Notes under the pieces: generated by a model
What the model was told of the DNA's origin: nothing
Databases searched by the model: none
Seen by the model: only the letters and a program-made list of their open reading frames with translations
In this document: positions 18,939 through 28,636 of the stretch, one piece after another
Layout: each line of letters opens with the position of its first letter
How positions within the stretch are numbered: the stretch's first letter is position 1
Assembly: GCF_003114815.1 (NCBI RefSeq)
Contig: NZ_BFAZ01000009.1
Location: 1 to 64,000 of the forward strand
Length of the DNA: 64,000 nucleotides
Reading direction: 5' to 3'
Source: Leptospira ellinghausenii
GTDB lineage: Bacteria > Spirochaetota > Leptospiria > Leptospirales > Leptospiraceae
Program-made: the position numbers and the translations under genes

Positions 18939-19580
18939 TTAAAGATCGATGGATTCGTTTCCTTTGTTTCGCAAGATTTCGAGTAAATCTGGATTTTCCA
19001 AACAGTCTTTCGCCAAATCAGATTCAAATGCTTCCACTAACATCCGTAAGGAAACATTGGAAGTTTCAAAATTCGAACCCCCGTCCACTGAATCAGAAAA
19101 AATAGGAAGTACAATATAAAACGGAATCGTTAACCAAGAAACAATCCTACGACCTTGGATTGGGTATGTATAATCACGTATGATTTTTTTGTCTTCGCGG
19201 TCCATCAGAGTGAAGGTTACATTGGAATGGGTCTCCACAAACGAGGGAAAAATCCCAAGTGTGAGTAAAAACATAACCGCAGAAATCCCTGCTGTCTCAG
19301 TTCCAGTTTTGCTTGTATACGTTAGGTTTAATTTGGAAGTCCGACTGAGTTTGAAAAGTTTTGATTTTGCCAGTTCGAATTCAAGGGCTGGCGAATTGTA
19401 TAAATTGGCTTTTGGAGATTCTTCCACACGGATGAGATGGAATCTGATTTTATCCCCAGTGATTTTATCTGGGTCAACTGGCGTTTGATTCGATTCATTT
19501 GCTAATGCAAAATAATGGAAATTACAAGAAATTAAAGTAAGGAAAACAAATGCGAAAAAACACCGAATCACGAATTTCAT
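18939..19580 (-). CDS. putative lipoprotein, unknown function
   Basis: The 213-aa product is taken from ATG at 19580, where a signal peptide begins (MKFVIRCFFAFVFLTLISC); the longer upstream frame runs into the hairpin-rich element and is not supported. The lipobox is LISC at about Cys 19. A hydrophobic segment at about residue 100 (AGISAVMFLLTLGIFP) and a second at about 150 (WLTIPFYIVLPIFS) may insert in a membrane. The C-terminal part ends EAFESDLAKDCLENPDLLEI. No family is recognised. Confidence 0.6.
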   Translation of the reverse strand: MKFVIRCFFAFVFLTLISCNFHYFALANESNQTPVDPDKITGDKIRFHLIRVEESPKANLYNSPALEFELAKSKLFKLSRTSKLNLTYTSKTGTETAGISAVMFLLTLGIFPSFVETHSNVTFTLMDREDKKIIRDYTYPIQGRRIVSWLTIPFYIVLPIFSDSVDGGSNFETSNVSLRMLVEAFESDLAKDCLENPDLLEILRNKGNESIDL

Positions 19581-19619
19581 ACGTCCCGTTATTCTGCCAT
19601 ACAACCATCCCAACTGCAA

Positions 19620-19712
19620 GCGGATTTCCGCACAAGGGGGAGTAGCGGAAATCCTTTCGCATAAGCGAAAGATTGCAGCGGATCACCCGGTCCCTTTCCC
19701 TTAGGAAAGGGA
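19620..19712. repeat. cluster of three hairpins, possible interspersed repeat
   Basis: Three short dyads follow each other: GCGGA-tt-TCCGC (19620-19631), CTTTCGC-ataa-GCGAAAG (19654-19671) and TCCCTTTCC-ctta-GGAAAGGGA (19691-19712). The last spans the stop codon of the downstream-reading carbonic-anhydrase-like gene. The block is richer in G+C than its surroundings and looks like a repetitive extragenic element as well as a terminator zone. Copy number elsewhere cannot be checked here. Confidence 0.5.
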
Positions 19713-20234
19713 TGTGCCCCCAATCCCTTCCTTACGATAGTTTTCTTTGTACTTAGTATAATTGTTTGCCGTGCGGGTGATGATCTCGCGGTCTTTGTCT
19801 GTGATGTCGCGGATGATTTTGGCGGGACTACCCATCACAAGGACACCGGGAGGGATTTTTTTCCCTGGAGGGACAAGGGATCCAGCGCCCACAAAGGACC
19901 ACTCCCCAATCTCCACATCGTCCATGAGCATGGCTCCCATCCCCACAAAACTATGATCTTTCAAAACACATCCGTGGATGGTCGCATGGTGGCCAATGGA
20001 TACATAATCCCCAATCGTGACAGGAAACAAATCTCTTGCCACATGTACGAGTGTCATGTCTTGGATGTTCACATGTTTGCCAATGGTGATGGAATTCACG
20101 TCACCTCGTAACACACATTGGAACCAAATCGAGGACTCTTCCCCAATGCTGACTTTCCCAAGTACATCAGCGGAAGGTGCCACCCAGGCAGTGGGGTGGA
20201 TGGAAGGTGTATGGCCTTGGAAAGAACGGATCAT
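19701..20234 (-). CDS. gamma-carbonic-anhydrase-like hexapeptide-repeat protein
   Basis: The 177-aa left-handed beta-helix protein resembles YrdA/PaaY. Hexapeptide repeats run from [19 protein letters not shown] through [20 protein letters not shown] to [22 protein letters not shown]. The three metal-binding histidine positions are represented by [15 protein letters not shown] and neighbours. Members bind zinc or iron; many show weak or no carbonic anhydrase activity. The stop codon is embedded in a perfect hairpin. The gene is divergent from sucB. Confidence 0.88.
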   Translation of the reverse strand: MIRSFQGHTPSIHPTAWVAPSADVLGKVSIGEESSIWFQCVLRGDVNSITIGKHVNIQDMTLVHVARDLFPVTIGDYVSIGHHATIHGCVLKDHSFVGMGAMLMDDVEIGEWSFVGAGSLVPPGKKIPPGVLVMGSPAKIIRDITDKDREIITRTANNYTKYKENYRKEGIGGTSLS

Positions 20235-20392
20235 ACTTGCTACAGATCGGTGCCCAAACTGAAACTCAAGGTCTTTTCGTTTTTTCCGCTTGCGTTTTTA
20301 CCTTTAAGTAAGTTACGGTAGTCTTAGATTCAAATGGGATCTCACTCCTCAACAACGCTATTTTTCTCTAAAAACCTGCTAAGGAATATTTC

Positions 20393-21625
20393 ATGGCAAT
20401 AGACATCAAAGTCCCCGAGATGGGGGAATCCGTAACCGAAGCGACCATTAGTGCTTGGACCAAAAAAGAAGGCGATGCCGTTAAAGTAGACGAAGTGCTC
20501 GCAATTTTAGAAACAGACAAAGTCTCATTAGAAATTCCTGCTCCTACCTCTGGGGTATTAAAATCCATCTCCAAAAAGGTGGGGGATGTGGTGCACGTGA
20601 GAGACATCATCGGTGCCATCGAAGAAGGTGCCGTGGCATCAGCTCCAGCGAGTTCCAGTGCCCCTACTCCGAAGGCAGAAACACCAAGCACTCAACCTAA
20701 CACAGGAAAAGTGAACGAAGAACTTCCTCCTGCGGCTCGTAAACTCATTGAAGAAAATAAATTAGATGCCTCAAAAATCACGGGCACCGGTCGTAATGGA
20801 CAAATCACAAAAGAAGATGTGATCCTTTATATGGAAAAAGGTGGTTCCAGTTCCGCTGGTCCTTCTAAGGCCGTATCACCAAGTCCAGAGATTCCAAAAG
20901 CAGTTGTGGTATCGGCAAACGCTGGCCCAAGAGAAACTGTTGTGCCAATGACAAAACTCCGCCAAACGATTGCTAGCCGACTCGTGAGTGCACAACACAC
21001 GGCAGCGATTCTCACTACGTTTAACGAAGTGGATATGGCACCAATCATGGAACTTCGCAATAAATACAAAGACAAGTTCAAAGAAACCCACGGTGTGGGT
21101 CTTGGTTTCATGTCACTCTTTACCAAAGCGGCTGTGGCAGCATTAAAAGCTTATCCTGCGATCAACGCAGAGATCCGTGGAACAGACATTGTCTACAAAA
21201 ACTACTATGATATCGGAGTTGCTGTGGGTGGACCAAAAGGACTTGTTGTTCCGATTGTTCGTAACGCCGACTTACTTAGTTTTGCACAAATCGAACAAGA
21301 GATCGCAAGGCTTGCCGGTAAAGTTAAAGACGGCAAAATCTCTTTAGAGGACATGGAAGGGGGAACTTTTTCCATTTCCAATGGTGGTGTGTATGGATCA
21401 ATGATGTCCACACCAATCCTCAACCCTCCACAATCGGGAATTCTGGGAATGCATAACATCGTCAAACGTGCGGTAGTTGTGAATGACCAAATTGTCATTC
21501 GTCCGATGATGTATCTTGCTCTTTCTTATGACCATAGAATTGTAGATGGAAAGGAAGCAGTGCAGTTCCTCGTGAAGATCAAAGAAATGGTAGAGGATCC
21601 AACAAGACTCCTCTTTGAGGTGTAG
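20393..21625 (+). CDS. sucB: dihydrolipoamide succinyltransferase (E2 of 2-oxoglutarate dehydrogenase)
   Basis: The 410-aa E2 transfers the succinyl group to CoA. A lipoyl domain with the lipoylated Lys in LETDKVSLE (about K43) is followed by an Ala/Pro/Ser linker, a peripheral-subunit-binding domain ([26 protein letters not shown]) and the catalytic acetyltransferase domain ending in [13 protein letters not shown] with the catalytic His at about 381. Assigned as SucB rather than AceF because sucA follows in the same operon. It is the first gene of sucB-lpd-sucA, so transcription probably starts in the 158-base gap upstream. Confidence 0.95.
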   Translation: MAIDIKVPEMGESVTEATISAWTKKEGDAVKVDEVLAILETDKVSLEIPAPTSGVLKSISKKVGDVVHVRDIIGAIEEGAVASAPASSSAPTPKAETPSTQPNTGKVNEELPPAARKLIEENKLDASKITGTGRNGQITKEDVILYMEKGGSSSAGPSKAVSPSPEIPKAVVVSANAGPRETVVPMTKLRQTIASRLVSAQHTAAILTTFNEVDMAPIMELRNKYKDKFKETHGVGLGFMSLFTKAAVAALKAYPAINAEIRGTDIVYKNYYDIGVAVGGPKGLVVPIVRNADLLSFAQIEQEIARLAGKVKDGKISLEDMEGGTFSISNGGVYGSMMSTPILNPPQSGILGMHNIVKRAVVVNDQIVIRPMMYLALSYDHRIVDGKEAVQFLVKIKEMVEDPTRLLFEV

Positions 21626-21633
21626 TTACGGAT

Positions 21634-23040
21634 ATGGAACAATATGATATCGTTGTCATTGGTGCAGGTCCTGGTGGGTATGTGGCTGCGGTTCGCGCAG
21701 CCCAACTTGGGAAAAAAGTAGCCATTATCGAAAAAAGAAAAACTCTCGGGGGGACTTGTCTCAACGTAGGTTGTATTCCTTCCAAAGCCCTTCTTGATTC
21801 TTCGGAAGAGTATCATAAAACCAAACACAAATTAAGCGACCATGGAATCTCGGTGAAAGATGTCAAAATCGACATCGCTAAGATGATGGCTCGGAAAGAC
21901 AAAGTAGTGAGTGAAGTGACATCTGGTGTCGACTACCTGATGAAAAAAAATAAAATCACTCGTTATTTAGGTCATGCTAGTTTCATTTCCAAAAACGAAA
22001 TTTCGATCACTGCAGAAGATGGAAAAAAAGAATCCATTTCTGGAACAAACATCATCATTGCTTCTGGTTCCTCTCCGATTGAAATCCCTCCACTCCCTGT
22101 GGATGGAAAAAACATTGTCACTTCTGACCATGCAATTGGTTTTGATGCAGTACCCGAACACCTGATCATTGTAGGTGCGGGTGTGATTGGTCTTGAACTT
22201 GGATCTGTATGGTTACGTCTTGGTGCGAAAGTCACTGTAGTGGAACTTATGCCACGCCTCTTTGGAACAGCTGACCAAGCGATGGCAAGTCTTGCGGAAA
22301 GACTTCTCACTGGACAAGGGATCAATTTTCTCTTTGAAACCAAAGTGCATGGAGCTAAGGTAAAAGGGAAAAAAGTAGAGGTGGAAATCGAAGGCAAAGA
22401 TGGGAAAAAAACCATCCTCGAAGGTGACAAGGTGCTTGTTTCCATTGGCCGTCGTCCGAACACCGATGGACTTGGTGCCAAAGAAATTGGAATTGAGATG
22501 ACAGACCGAGGTCGCATCAAAGTAGAACCTAACAAATTCCAAACGAACATTCCTAATATTTATGCCATTGGGGACGTGATTGATGGACCTATGCTTGCAC
22601 ACAAAGCAGAAGACGAAGGGATTGCCGTTGCGGAACTCATTTGTGGAAAGTATGGCCATGTGAATTACAAAGCTATCCCATGGATCGTTTACACTTGGCC
22701 AGAAGTGGCTTGGGTAGGTCTTGGGGAAGAAGAACTAAAAGCCAAAGGCATCGAATATAAAGTGGGTAAGTACATGTTCAAACCCAATGCTCGTGCCAAA
22801 GCCATGAACGAAACCGATGGACAAGTAAAAGTCCTCGCTGACAAAAAAACGGACAAACTCCTTGGAGTTTACATCGTAGGGCCGAGAGCTTCTGACATGA
22901 TTGCGGAAGCCGCAATTGCTTTTGAGTTTGGTGCTAGTGCAGAAGACATTGCTCGTTCTACACATGCTCACCCTACTCTTTCCGAAGTCCTCAGAGAAGC
23001 GGCGATGGATGCTGATGCGAAATGGTCCATCCATTCGTAA
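21634..23040 (+). CDS. lpdA: dihydrolipoamide dehydrogenase (E3)
   Basis: The 468-aa flavoprotein reoxidises dihydrolipoamide with NAD. FAD motif [20 protein letters not shown], redox-active cysteines C42 and C47 in [17 protein letters not shown] motif [17 protein letters not shown]-contact [19 protein letters not shown], and the dimer-interface catalytic His in [10 protein letters not shown] are all present. It starts 8 bases after the sucB stop. It may also serve other 2-oxoacid dehydrogenases or the glycine cleavage system. Confidence 0.96.
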   Translation: MEQYDIVVIGAGPGGYVAAVRAAQLGKKVAIIEKRKTLGGTCLNVGCIPSKALLDSSEEYHKTKHKLSDHGISVKDVKIDIAKMMARKDKVVSEVTSGVDYLMKKNKITRYLGHASFISKNEISITAEDGKKESISGTNIIIASGSSPIEIPPLPVDGKNIVTSDHAIGFDAVPEHLIIVGAGVIGLELGSVWLRLGAKVTVVELMPRLFGTADQAMASLAERLLTGQGINFLFETKVHGAKVKGKKVEVEIEGKDGKKTILEGDKVLVSIGRRPNTDGLGAKEIGIEMTDRGRIKVEPNKFQTNIPNIYAIGDVIDGPMLAHKAEDEGIAVAELICGKYGHVNYKAIPWIVYTWPEVAWVGLGEEELKAKGIEYKVGKYMFKPNARAKAMNETDGQVKVLADKKTDKLLGVYIVGPRASDMIAEAAIAFEFGASAEDIARSTHAHPTLSEVLREAAMDADAKWSIHS

Positions 23041-23074
23041 TGAAACAGTTGTTTTGTTGTTTTAGGGAGATTAT

Positions 23075-25843
23075 ATGACAACCGATCAGATGATGAGTTT
23101 ATACGGCGATAACGTTGTATTATTGGAAGAATATTACAAACAATTTAAAGAAGATCCATCTTCTTTATCCAAGGATTGGATTGATTTTTTTGGGGAATTA
23201 GAAAGGTCCTCTGTTTCGAACAATGGTTCGAATGGAGGTGGGTTCAATGGAAATGGATATGTAAACTACACATCCACCGAACACAGAAAAGACTCATCAC
23301 TTAGTGATTTTGGTATCATCAACCTTCTCAATGCTTACAGGAGACAAGGTCACTTAGCTGCAAACCTAGATCCACTCGGAATCAACAAACCTAACCGCGA
23401 ATTCATTGATCTCAAAATTAAAGCTCTCAAACAATCTGACTTAGATACAGAAGTTGATTCTGGGATTCACAATCTTGGAAAAACAAAACTGAAAAACGTC
23501 ATTGATTGGTTTGAAAAAACCTACTGTGGTTCAATTGGTTGTGAACACTACTACCTTGTAAACGATGAGGAACGTGAGTGGTTACAAAACCGAATGGAAC
23601 CACTTGCCAACAACGAACCGATCAGCAAAAAGACCGCCTTACGTTTGTTTGAAAAACTTTACCAAGCGGATAGTTTTGAAAACTTCCTCGCTAAAAAATT
23701 CGTAGGAAAAAAACGTTTTTCACTCGAAGGTGGGGAAACCATGATCCCGATGCTTGATACCCTTGTGGAAGAAGCGGGTGGTCATAAAATGGATGCCCTA
23801 GTCATTGGAATGGCCCATAGAGGACGACTCAACGTTCTTGTGAACATCATCCGTAAACCTGCTGGCCTTATTTTTGCTGAGTTTGAAGAAAAACTAAACC
23901 CAGGCCAACTTGGTTATGCGGACGTAAAATACCACCTGGGTTATTCCAATCATGTGATGACTCATTATGGGAAAGAAGTCAAACTTTCCCTTGCCTTTAA
24001 CCCTTCTCACTTAGAAGCCGTAGACCCAGTGATTTTTGGATCGGTCCGAGCAAGACAAGAAATGGCGAAGGATATGGATCGTTCTAAATTCATGCCAGTT
24101 GCCATCCACGGAGATGCCGCATTCGCGGGCCAAGGGGTGGTTGCAGAAACACTCAACATGATGAACCTGGAAGGTTACACCGTGGGTGGAACTTTCCACA
24201 TTGTGATCAATAACCAAATTGGATTCACCACTCTTCCAAGTGAATCTAGATCCACACTGTATGCAACAGACCTTGCCAAAGGGTTCCAAGTTCCTATTTT
24301 CCACGTGAATGGAGACGACCCAGAAGCAGCATACCGAGTCACCAAACTTGCGTTAGAATACCGTCAAAAATTCAAAAAAGATGTGATCATCGATTTGATT
24401 TGTTATAGAAGGCTTGGTCACAATGAAACGGACGAACCAACTTTCACACAACCTCAGATGTATGACATCATCAAAAAACACCCGAAAACAATTTCTCTTT
24501 ACGAAGAAAAATTATTACAACGTGGGGACATTACAAAAGAAGAAATCCAATTCATCAAAGACGGAATCCAACAAGGACTCGAAACTTCCTTCCAACAGGC
24601 AAAGGAAAAAGACACTCGCATTACAGTGGATACACTAGGCGGGGTTTGGTCAAGATACACCAAAGAACCGCTCGATTCGGATGTCCATACGGAACTCCTC
24701 CAACAACAATTAGGTGGAATTGTAAAAGCAGTGACTACCTTACCAGAAGGATTTACAGCCAATCCAAAACACATCAAAGTGTTAGAAGATCGAAAAAAAA
24801 TGGGGGCTGGTGAACTTCCGATTGATTGGGGATTTGCGGAATCACTTTCCTTTGGATCCATTTTGGAGAATGGATTCCCAATTCGACTTGGTGGACAAGA
24901 TGCCCAAAGGGGAACTTTCTCTCATAGGCATGCAACACTCTCTGATATTGTGAATGGTAAAAAACTTACACTTCTCAATCATATCAGCGACAAACAAGCA
25001 AAGATCGAAATTGTAAACTCGTCACTTTCGGAATATTCATGTCTTGGTTTTGAGTATGGTTATTCCCTTGCCGATCCAAGTAGCCTTGTGATGTGGGAAG
25101 CACAGTTTGGTGATTTTGCTAACAATGCACAGGTGATCTTTGACCAGTTCATTTCGAGTTCCGAAATCAAGTGGCAAAGGATGTCTGGTCTTGTTTGTTT
25201 ATTACCACATGGTTACGAAGGCCAAGGTCCAGAACACTCATCCGCAAGGCTTGAGAGGTTCTTACAACTCTGTGCACTCGACAACATCCAAGTGGCAAAC
25301 CTCACCACTCCAGCACAGTACTTCCATATCCTTCGCCGCCAAATCCTACAAAGTTTCAGAAAACCACTTATCATCATGACACCGAAGTCTCTTCTTCGTC
25401 TGAAAGATGCAGCTTCTAGTTTAGAAGACATTACAACGGGTGCGTTTAAAAAGATCCTTCCAGATCCAGTGGCAAAACCAGAAAAAGTAGAGAAGTTACT
25501 CTTCTGCTCTGGTAAGGTTTACTATGACTTACGTAAGGCGATTGATACCCAAAAATTAGAAAATGTAGCAGTCGTTCGTATCGAACAACTCTATCCCTTC
25601 CCTGAAAACCATATCAAACAAATGATCACCAGTTACGGAAAACTGAAAAAATTTGTATGGGTTCAGGAAGAACCAAAAAACCAAGGTGCTTGGTTCTTTG
25701 TGAGAGATCGTATCGAAGCAGTTATGCCGGAAAACAAACGTCTGCATTACGCAGGTCGTTCAGAATTCCCGAGCCCTGCATGTGGACACGTTGTCACACA
25801 CTTAAAGGAACAAGATGATTTGGTAAAGGATGCTTTGTCTTAA
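23075..25843 (+). CDS. sucA: 2-oxoglutarate dehydrogenase E1
   Basis: The 922-aa thiamine-diphosphate enzyme decarboxylates 2-oxoglutarate and succinylates the E2 lipoyl arm. The N-terminal E2-binding peptide ([20 protein letters not shown]), the substrate region [15 protein letters not shown], the TPP-binding [15 protein letters not shown] with INNQIGFTT, and C-terminal [10 protein letters not shown] are typical. The start ATG follows GGGAG. It comes last in the operon and a strong terminator lies about 85 bases downstream. Family length is usually 900-950, so it is complete. Confidence 0.97.
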   Translation: MTTDQMMSLYGDNVVLLEEYYKQFKEDPSSLSKDWIDFFGELERSSVSNNGSNGGGFNGNGYVNYTSTEHRKDSSLSDFGIINLLNAYRRQGHLAANLDPLGINKPNREFIDLKIKALKQSDLDTEVDSGIHNLGKTKLKNVIDWFEKTYCGSIGCEHYYLVNDEEREWLQNRMEPLANNEPISKKTALRLFEKLYQADSFENFLAKKFVGKKRFSLEGGETMIPMLDTLVEEAGGHKMDALVIGMAHRGRLNVLVNIIRKPAGLIFAEFEEKLNPGQLGYADVKYHLGYSNHVMTHYGKEVKLSLAFNPSHLEAVDPVIFGSVRARQEMAKDMDRSKFMPVAIHGDAAFAGQGVVAETLNMMNLEGYTVGGTFHIVINNQIGFTTLPSESRSTLYATDLAKGFQVPIFHVNGDDPEAAYRVTKLALEYRQKFKKDVIIDLICYRRLGHNETDEPTFTQPQMYDIIKKHPKTISLYEEKLLQRGDITKEEIQFIKDGIQQGLETSFQQAKEKDTRITVDTLGGVWSRYTKEPLDSDVHTELLQQQLGGIVKAVTTLPEGFTANPKHIKVLEDRKKMGAGELPIDWGFAESLSFGSILENGFPIRLGGQDAQRGTFSHRHATLSDIVNGKKLTLLNHISDKQAKIEIVNSSLSEYSCLGFEYGYSLADPSSLVMWEAQFGDFANNAQVIFDQFISSSEIKWQRMSGLVCLLPHGYEGQGPEHSSARLERFLQLCALDNIQVANLTTPAQYFHILRRQILQSFRKPLIIMTPKSLLRLKDAASSLEDITTGAFKKILPDPVAKPEKVEKLLFCSGKVYYDLRKAIDTQKLENVAVVRIEQLYPFPENHIKQMITSYGKLKKFVWVQEEPKNQGAWFFVRDRIEAVMPENKRLHYAGRSEFPSPACGHVVTHLKEQDDLVKDALS

Positions 25844-25928
25844 ACAAACACCAAACGATTAGGGAACTTTAGTTATAACTCTGTAAAAGTTTAACCACTG
25901 CCCCTGATTTGTTTCGAATCGAAAAAAT

Positions 25929-25963
25929 AAAAAACCCCAATGTAAATTGGGGTTTTTTATTTC
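25929..25963 (+). terminator. rho-independent terminator of the suc operon
   Basis: AAAAAACCCCAA, a 6-base loop (tgtaaa), TTGGGGTTTTTT and further T residues form a classic intrinsic terminator downstream of sucA. The A-rich 5' side would let it work on the other strand too. Confidence 0.92.
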
Positions 25964-26037
25964 TCCTTAGGAAATTCTTTTCCAAATCCAACTTCTTTTC
26001 CATTGACATACCAACAAGCACCCGTTAGAATTTGCGA

Positions 26038-26877
26038 ATGAATCAAAACTTTCTCTCTAAATGGTTGTTTTTATCTATTTTACTGATTTTGAATGGATTT
26101 TTACCCATTTTTTCGCAAACACCTACTCCACGAGCAGAGTATCCCATTGGTTTTTACCAAGGTGGATTTTACCTAAATTTACAAGGTGGAGAGACAGTTT
26201 ATACGGGAGGTAGTCTGCAAAAACGAGAAACATCTTTACAAAATGCAATGAAAACCCAAACCCAATTTGGTTTATTACCCGTTCGTTTGTTAGGTACCCA
26301 AGCCGTTCCATCTGTCATCCCAATCCCCGAAGGAAAGGTCGAGCCAGGAAAAACTGGGCGCGTGTTTTTTGAATATGGACTCACTGACCATCTGGGAATT
26401 TTTCTTTCCTATGCAACAAATTCCGTAAAAGGAGAAAGATCTGATCAATTTATTTTTGCTGATCGAAATAACCCAACAGGATTTTCTCCCTTTTTAGAAT
26501 ACACTCAAAATAAATATACACTCTATAAAGATCGTGTGTATGGTCTTGGACTCAATTATCACTTCTTAACCAAAAATAAATTTGATCCTTATATTGGATT
26601 AGAATTAGGACTTGTTAACTTCAATGCTTCCTATCGGTCAATGGGTTACACAAACCTATATTTACAAAGTTTAATGGCAAGTGGAATGGGTGTTAGTGGA
26701 AGAGCTGCTTTAGGGATCAATTATTATCTCACTCCCGAATTTGGATTTTCCTTCGAATTACATGGTATGAAACGAATGTTAAAATCAAATTCCTTTTCCA
26801 GCGAATCGTTTGACCAAGTGGGTTTTCAATTTGGAGTGATCTTTAATTTAGACAATGTGAGTAAAGACCAAAGATGA
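26038..26877 (+). CDS. outer-membrane beta-barrel-like protein
   Basis: The 279-aa product from ATG 26038 has a signal peptide (LFLSILLILNGFLPIFSQ, cleavage near 28). The mature part alternates polar and aromatic residues in strand-like blocks (GRVFFEYGLTDHLGIFLSY, YGLGLNYHFLTKNKFDPYIG, GVSGRAALGINYYLTPEFGF, VGFQFGVIFNL), the pattern of an OmpA/OmpW-type barrel. No named family is certain. Its stop overlaps the next start as ATGA, placing it first in an operon with three small TRL-like lipoproteins. Confidence 0.75.
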   Translation: MNQNFLSKWLFLSILLILNGFLPIFSQTPTPRAEYPIGFYQGGFYLNLQGGETVYTGGSLQKRETSLQNAMKTQTQFGLLPVRLLGTQAVPSVIPIPEGKVEPGKTGRVFFEYGLTDHLGIFLSYATNSVKGERSDQFIFADRNNPTGFSPFLEYTQNKYTLYKDRVYGLGLNYHFLTKNKFDPYIGLELGLVNFNASYRSMGYTNLYLQSLMASGMGVSGRAALGINYYLTPEFGFSFELHGMKRMLKSNSFSSESFDQVGFQFGVIFNLDNVSKDQR

Positions 26878-27191
26878 TAGAACCTAAATTTGTAAAATGG
26901 ATTCTCTTTCTAGTATTCTTGGTTATCACTACACAAAACTGCCGTTTGGGTTCCCTTTATAGAGAGGACAATTACCCAGGAAAATTAGGGAAAGCTGAAG
27001 GATCGGTTGAAGGCAAAGCATGCGCATTTTCTTATCTTTATTTGATCTCAACTGGAGATGCAAGCATTGAAGAAGCCAAACGAATATCCAATATCACAAA
27101 AATCCGATCCGTTGATATCCAAGTGCATTCTATCTTAACCTTTGTGATCGTCAGACATTGTCTTATTTTGACAGGAGAAATTGAAAGATGA
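26874..27191 (+). CDS. TRL-like small lipoprotein 1
   Basis: The 105-aa product has a hydrophobic signal (WILFLVFLVITTQNC, Cys about 23). The mature domain matches the TRL-like family pattern: a Gly-spaced strand (EGSVEGKACAFSYL), then LISTGDASIEEA, a short helix, ITKIRSVDIQ and a last strand HSILTFVIVRHCLILTGE. Unusually, a cysteine sits in the first strand (GKAC) and another in the last (RHC); the same two positions are Cys in the next two genes. The function of TRL-like proteins is unknown. ATGA overlap with the barrel gene and with the next gene. Confidence 0.7.
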   Translation: MIEPKFVKWILFLVFLVITTQNCRLGSLYREDNYPGKLGKAEGSVEGKACAFSYLYLISTGDASIEEAKRISNITKIRSVDIQVHSILTFVIVRHCLILTGEIER

Positions 27192-27517
27192 AACTTTATA
27201 TTGGTTTTCTTCTGCTTAGTTTTTTAACTGTTTCTTGTTTTTACGGTGAAGTTTACAAACCTTTACCTGGCCTACTTTATACCAACATCCATTTTGATGG
27301 AGACTTTGATCCTGAAAATAATGTAAAAGAAGATACGATCGCAACCGGTTGTGTCCAACATTTCCTTCGGTTGTATTCCTGGGGTAATGCTGGGGCAGGA
27401 AGTATCGCAAAAGAAAATGGGATCATCAAAATTTCATATATCGATCATCACTTGGTGGAATTTTTATTTATCTATGGGAAGTATTGTACCTATGTGCATG
27501 GCCAAAAAAATTTATAA
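27188..27517 (+). CDS. TRL-like small lipoprotein 2
   Basis: The 109-aa product has a signal peptide with a good lipobox (FLLLSFLTVSC, about Cys 17). The domain follows the same plan as its neighbours: ATGCVQHFLRLYSWGNAG, SIAKENGIIKISYIDHH, EFLFIYGKYCTYVHGQ. The Cys pair (TGC and KYC) aligns with that of gene 1. ATGA overlap upstream; its 3' end overlaps the next gene by 26 bases, so the three are translationally linked. Confidence 0.7.
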   Translation: MKLYIGFLLLSFLTVSCFYGEVYKPLPGLLYTNIHFDGDFDPENNVKEDTIATGCVQHFLRLYSWGNAGAGSIAKENGIIKISYIDHHLVEFLFIYGKYCTYVHGQKNL

Positions 27518-27860
27518 GTTCAGCATCTTTAGTTTGTTCTGCCTCACATACCAATGTATCCCTGAGTACCGAGTGCCCTTTGTTTCCCTTGTGATCAATG
27601 AAACTCATAGTTCTCGGGATGGTTCACAAAGTGGTAATCCAGGTATTGCGGCAAGTCTCGCAGAAGGTAAAATTCTAAAGGTGGGCCGTTCCTGTACAAA
27701 CTCATACTTATATGTGAATATGTATTATTTCAAACGTGGTGGAAATATTCGAGATGCTGCTGAAAAAGCAGGGATTAAAAAAATCTCAGCGGTAGAATTT
27801 GCAAACAAAACCATCATGGGAATCTTTAATGAAGATTGTGTCCAAGTTTGGGGAGAGTGA
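27492..27860 (+). CDS. TRL-like small lipoprotein 3
   Basis: The 122-aa product is read from ATG 27492 (27498 is also possible; GGGAAG stands about 10 bases before the first). It has a signal with a lipobox-like LTYQC, then a 40-residue linker and the TRL-like fold: KILKVGRSCTNSYLYV, NIRDAAEKAGIKKISAVEF, TIMGIFNEDCVQVWGE. The Cys pair is again at the first (RSC) and last (EDC) strand. It is the last gene of the cluster and convergent with the following minus-strand gene. Confidence 0.68.
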   Translation: MCMAKKIYKFSIFSLFCLTYQCIPEYRVPFVSLVINETHSSRDGSQSGNPGIAASLAEGKILKVGRSCTNSYLYVNMYYFKRGGNIRDAAEKAGIKKISAVEFANKTIMGIFNEDCVQVWGE

Positions 27861-27865
27861 TTCGA

Positions 27866-28636
27866 TTACTGATTTTGTTCTGAAGTTGTCAGCGACTCTA
27901 ATGAACCACTTAAGATTCCTTTTGTCGTGATTACATCATAATCATATACATGTAGTTTGATGTTTGGTTCGGGGAGTTTTTTCCTAACATTTTTTTGTTG
28001 AGGTTCAGGATTTTTTCCCAAAATCAAAGTTAGGTGATTTTTCAAAGAATTAAATAAAAGTTTTCTGAAATGATACCCTTGCGGTAAAACGGAATCTAAT
28101 TTATTTGTTTCTGGATCAAAGAGATACACAAATTTGTGGTCTTTGTAGTTGAGGACTCCATCCAAATTGCTATCTTCTGTCACAGCAAAGATCAAAAGTT
28201 TTTTCTCAATTTGTAAGACATCTTCTTTTGGATCATCAATGGTGTTGGCCACTGATTTTTTAGAAAACTCTCCCACAAAAAAATCCCAAATGTAAACATC
28301 ATGAGGGAATAGTTTTTGGATTTTCCCATCTCTCAAACTAATCGAATACAAATTACGTGCATGTGTTAAAATGCCATCGGGACCAAATCCACCTGATTCG
28401 GTTACAAGCCCATGTGGGTAAATAAAGTATTGTTTCCAATAAATTTTACCATTCCCATCTTCTAAATCTAAACTGTCAGTAGGTTCAGGTGAGGAGTCTT
28501 TTTCCTTCGACTCTGGGTTTTCCACAGTCACTTCATACCCACCATCGTAGAGGCGCCAACTTTTAGACAAACTAAAGGTTAACACCGCAAGGATGAGTAA
28601 AAAGAATAAAAAGACTCCTACCCGAAGTTTTTCCAT
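27866..28636 (-). CDS. membrane-anchored exported protein, unknown function
   Basis: The 256-aa product has one N-terminal hydrophobic segment (VGVFLFFLLILAVLTFSL) and then an acidic linker (NPESKEKDSSPEPTDSLDLEDG), so it is likely anchored in the inner membrane facing the periplasm. The rest reads like beta-propeller-type strands (RNLYSISLRDGKIQKLFPHD, YLFDPETNKLDSVLPQG) with a small EF-hand-like DSNLDGVLNYKD. No family is recognised. Its start overlaps the stop of the aminotransferase gene by one base (TAATG), so it is the last gene of the long minus-strand cluster. Confidence 0.65.
   Translation of the reverse strand: MEKLRVGVFLFFLLILAVLTFSLSKSWRLYDGGYEVTVENPESKEKDSSPEPTDSLDLEDGNGKIYWKQYFIYPHGLVTESGGFGPDGILTHARNLYSISLRDGKIQKLFPHDVYIWDFFVGEFSKKSVANTIDDPKEDVLQIEKKLLIFAVTEDSNLDGVLNYKDHKFVYLFDPETNKLDSVLPQGYHFRKLLFNSLKNHLTLILGKNPEPQQKNVRKKLPEPNIKLHVYDYDVITTKGILSGSLESLTTSEQNQ

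Noticed and set aside
21972..22550. 192-aa frame on the minus strand inside lpdA
   Set aside because: It is antisense to a fully conserved enzyme and has Ser/Pro/Thr-rich shadow composition.
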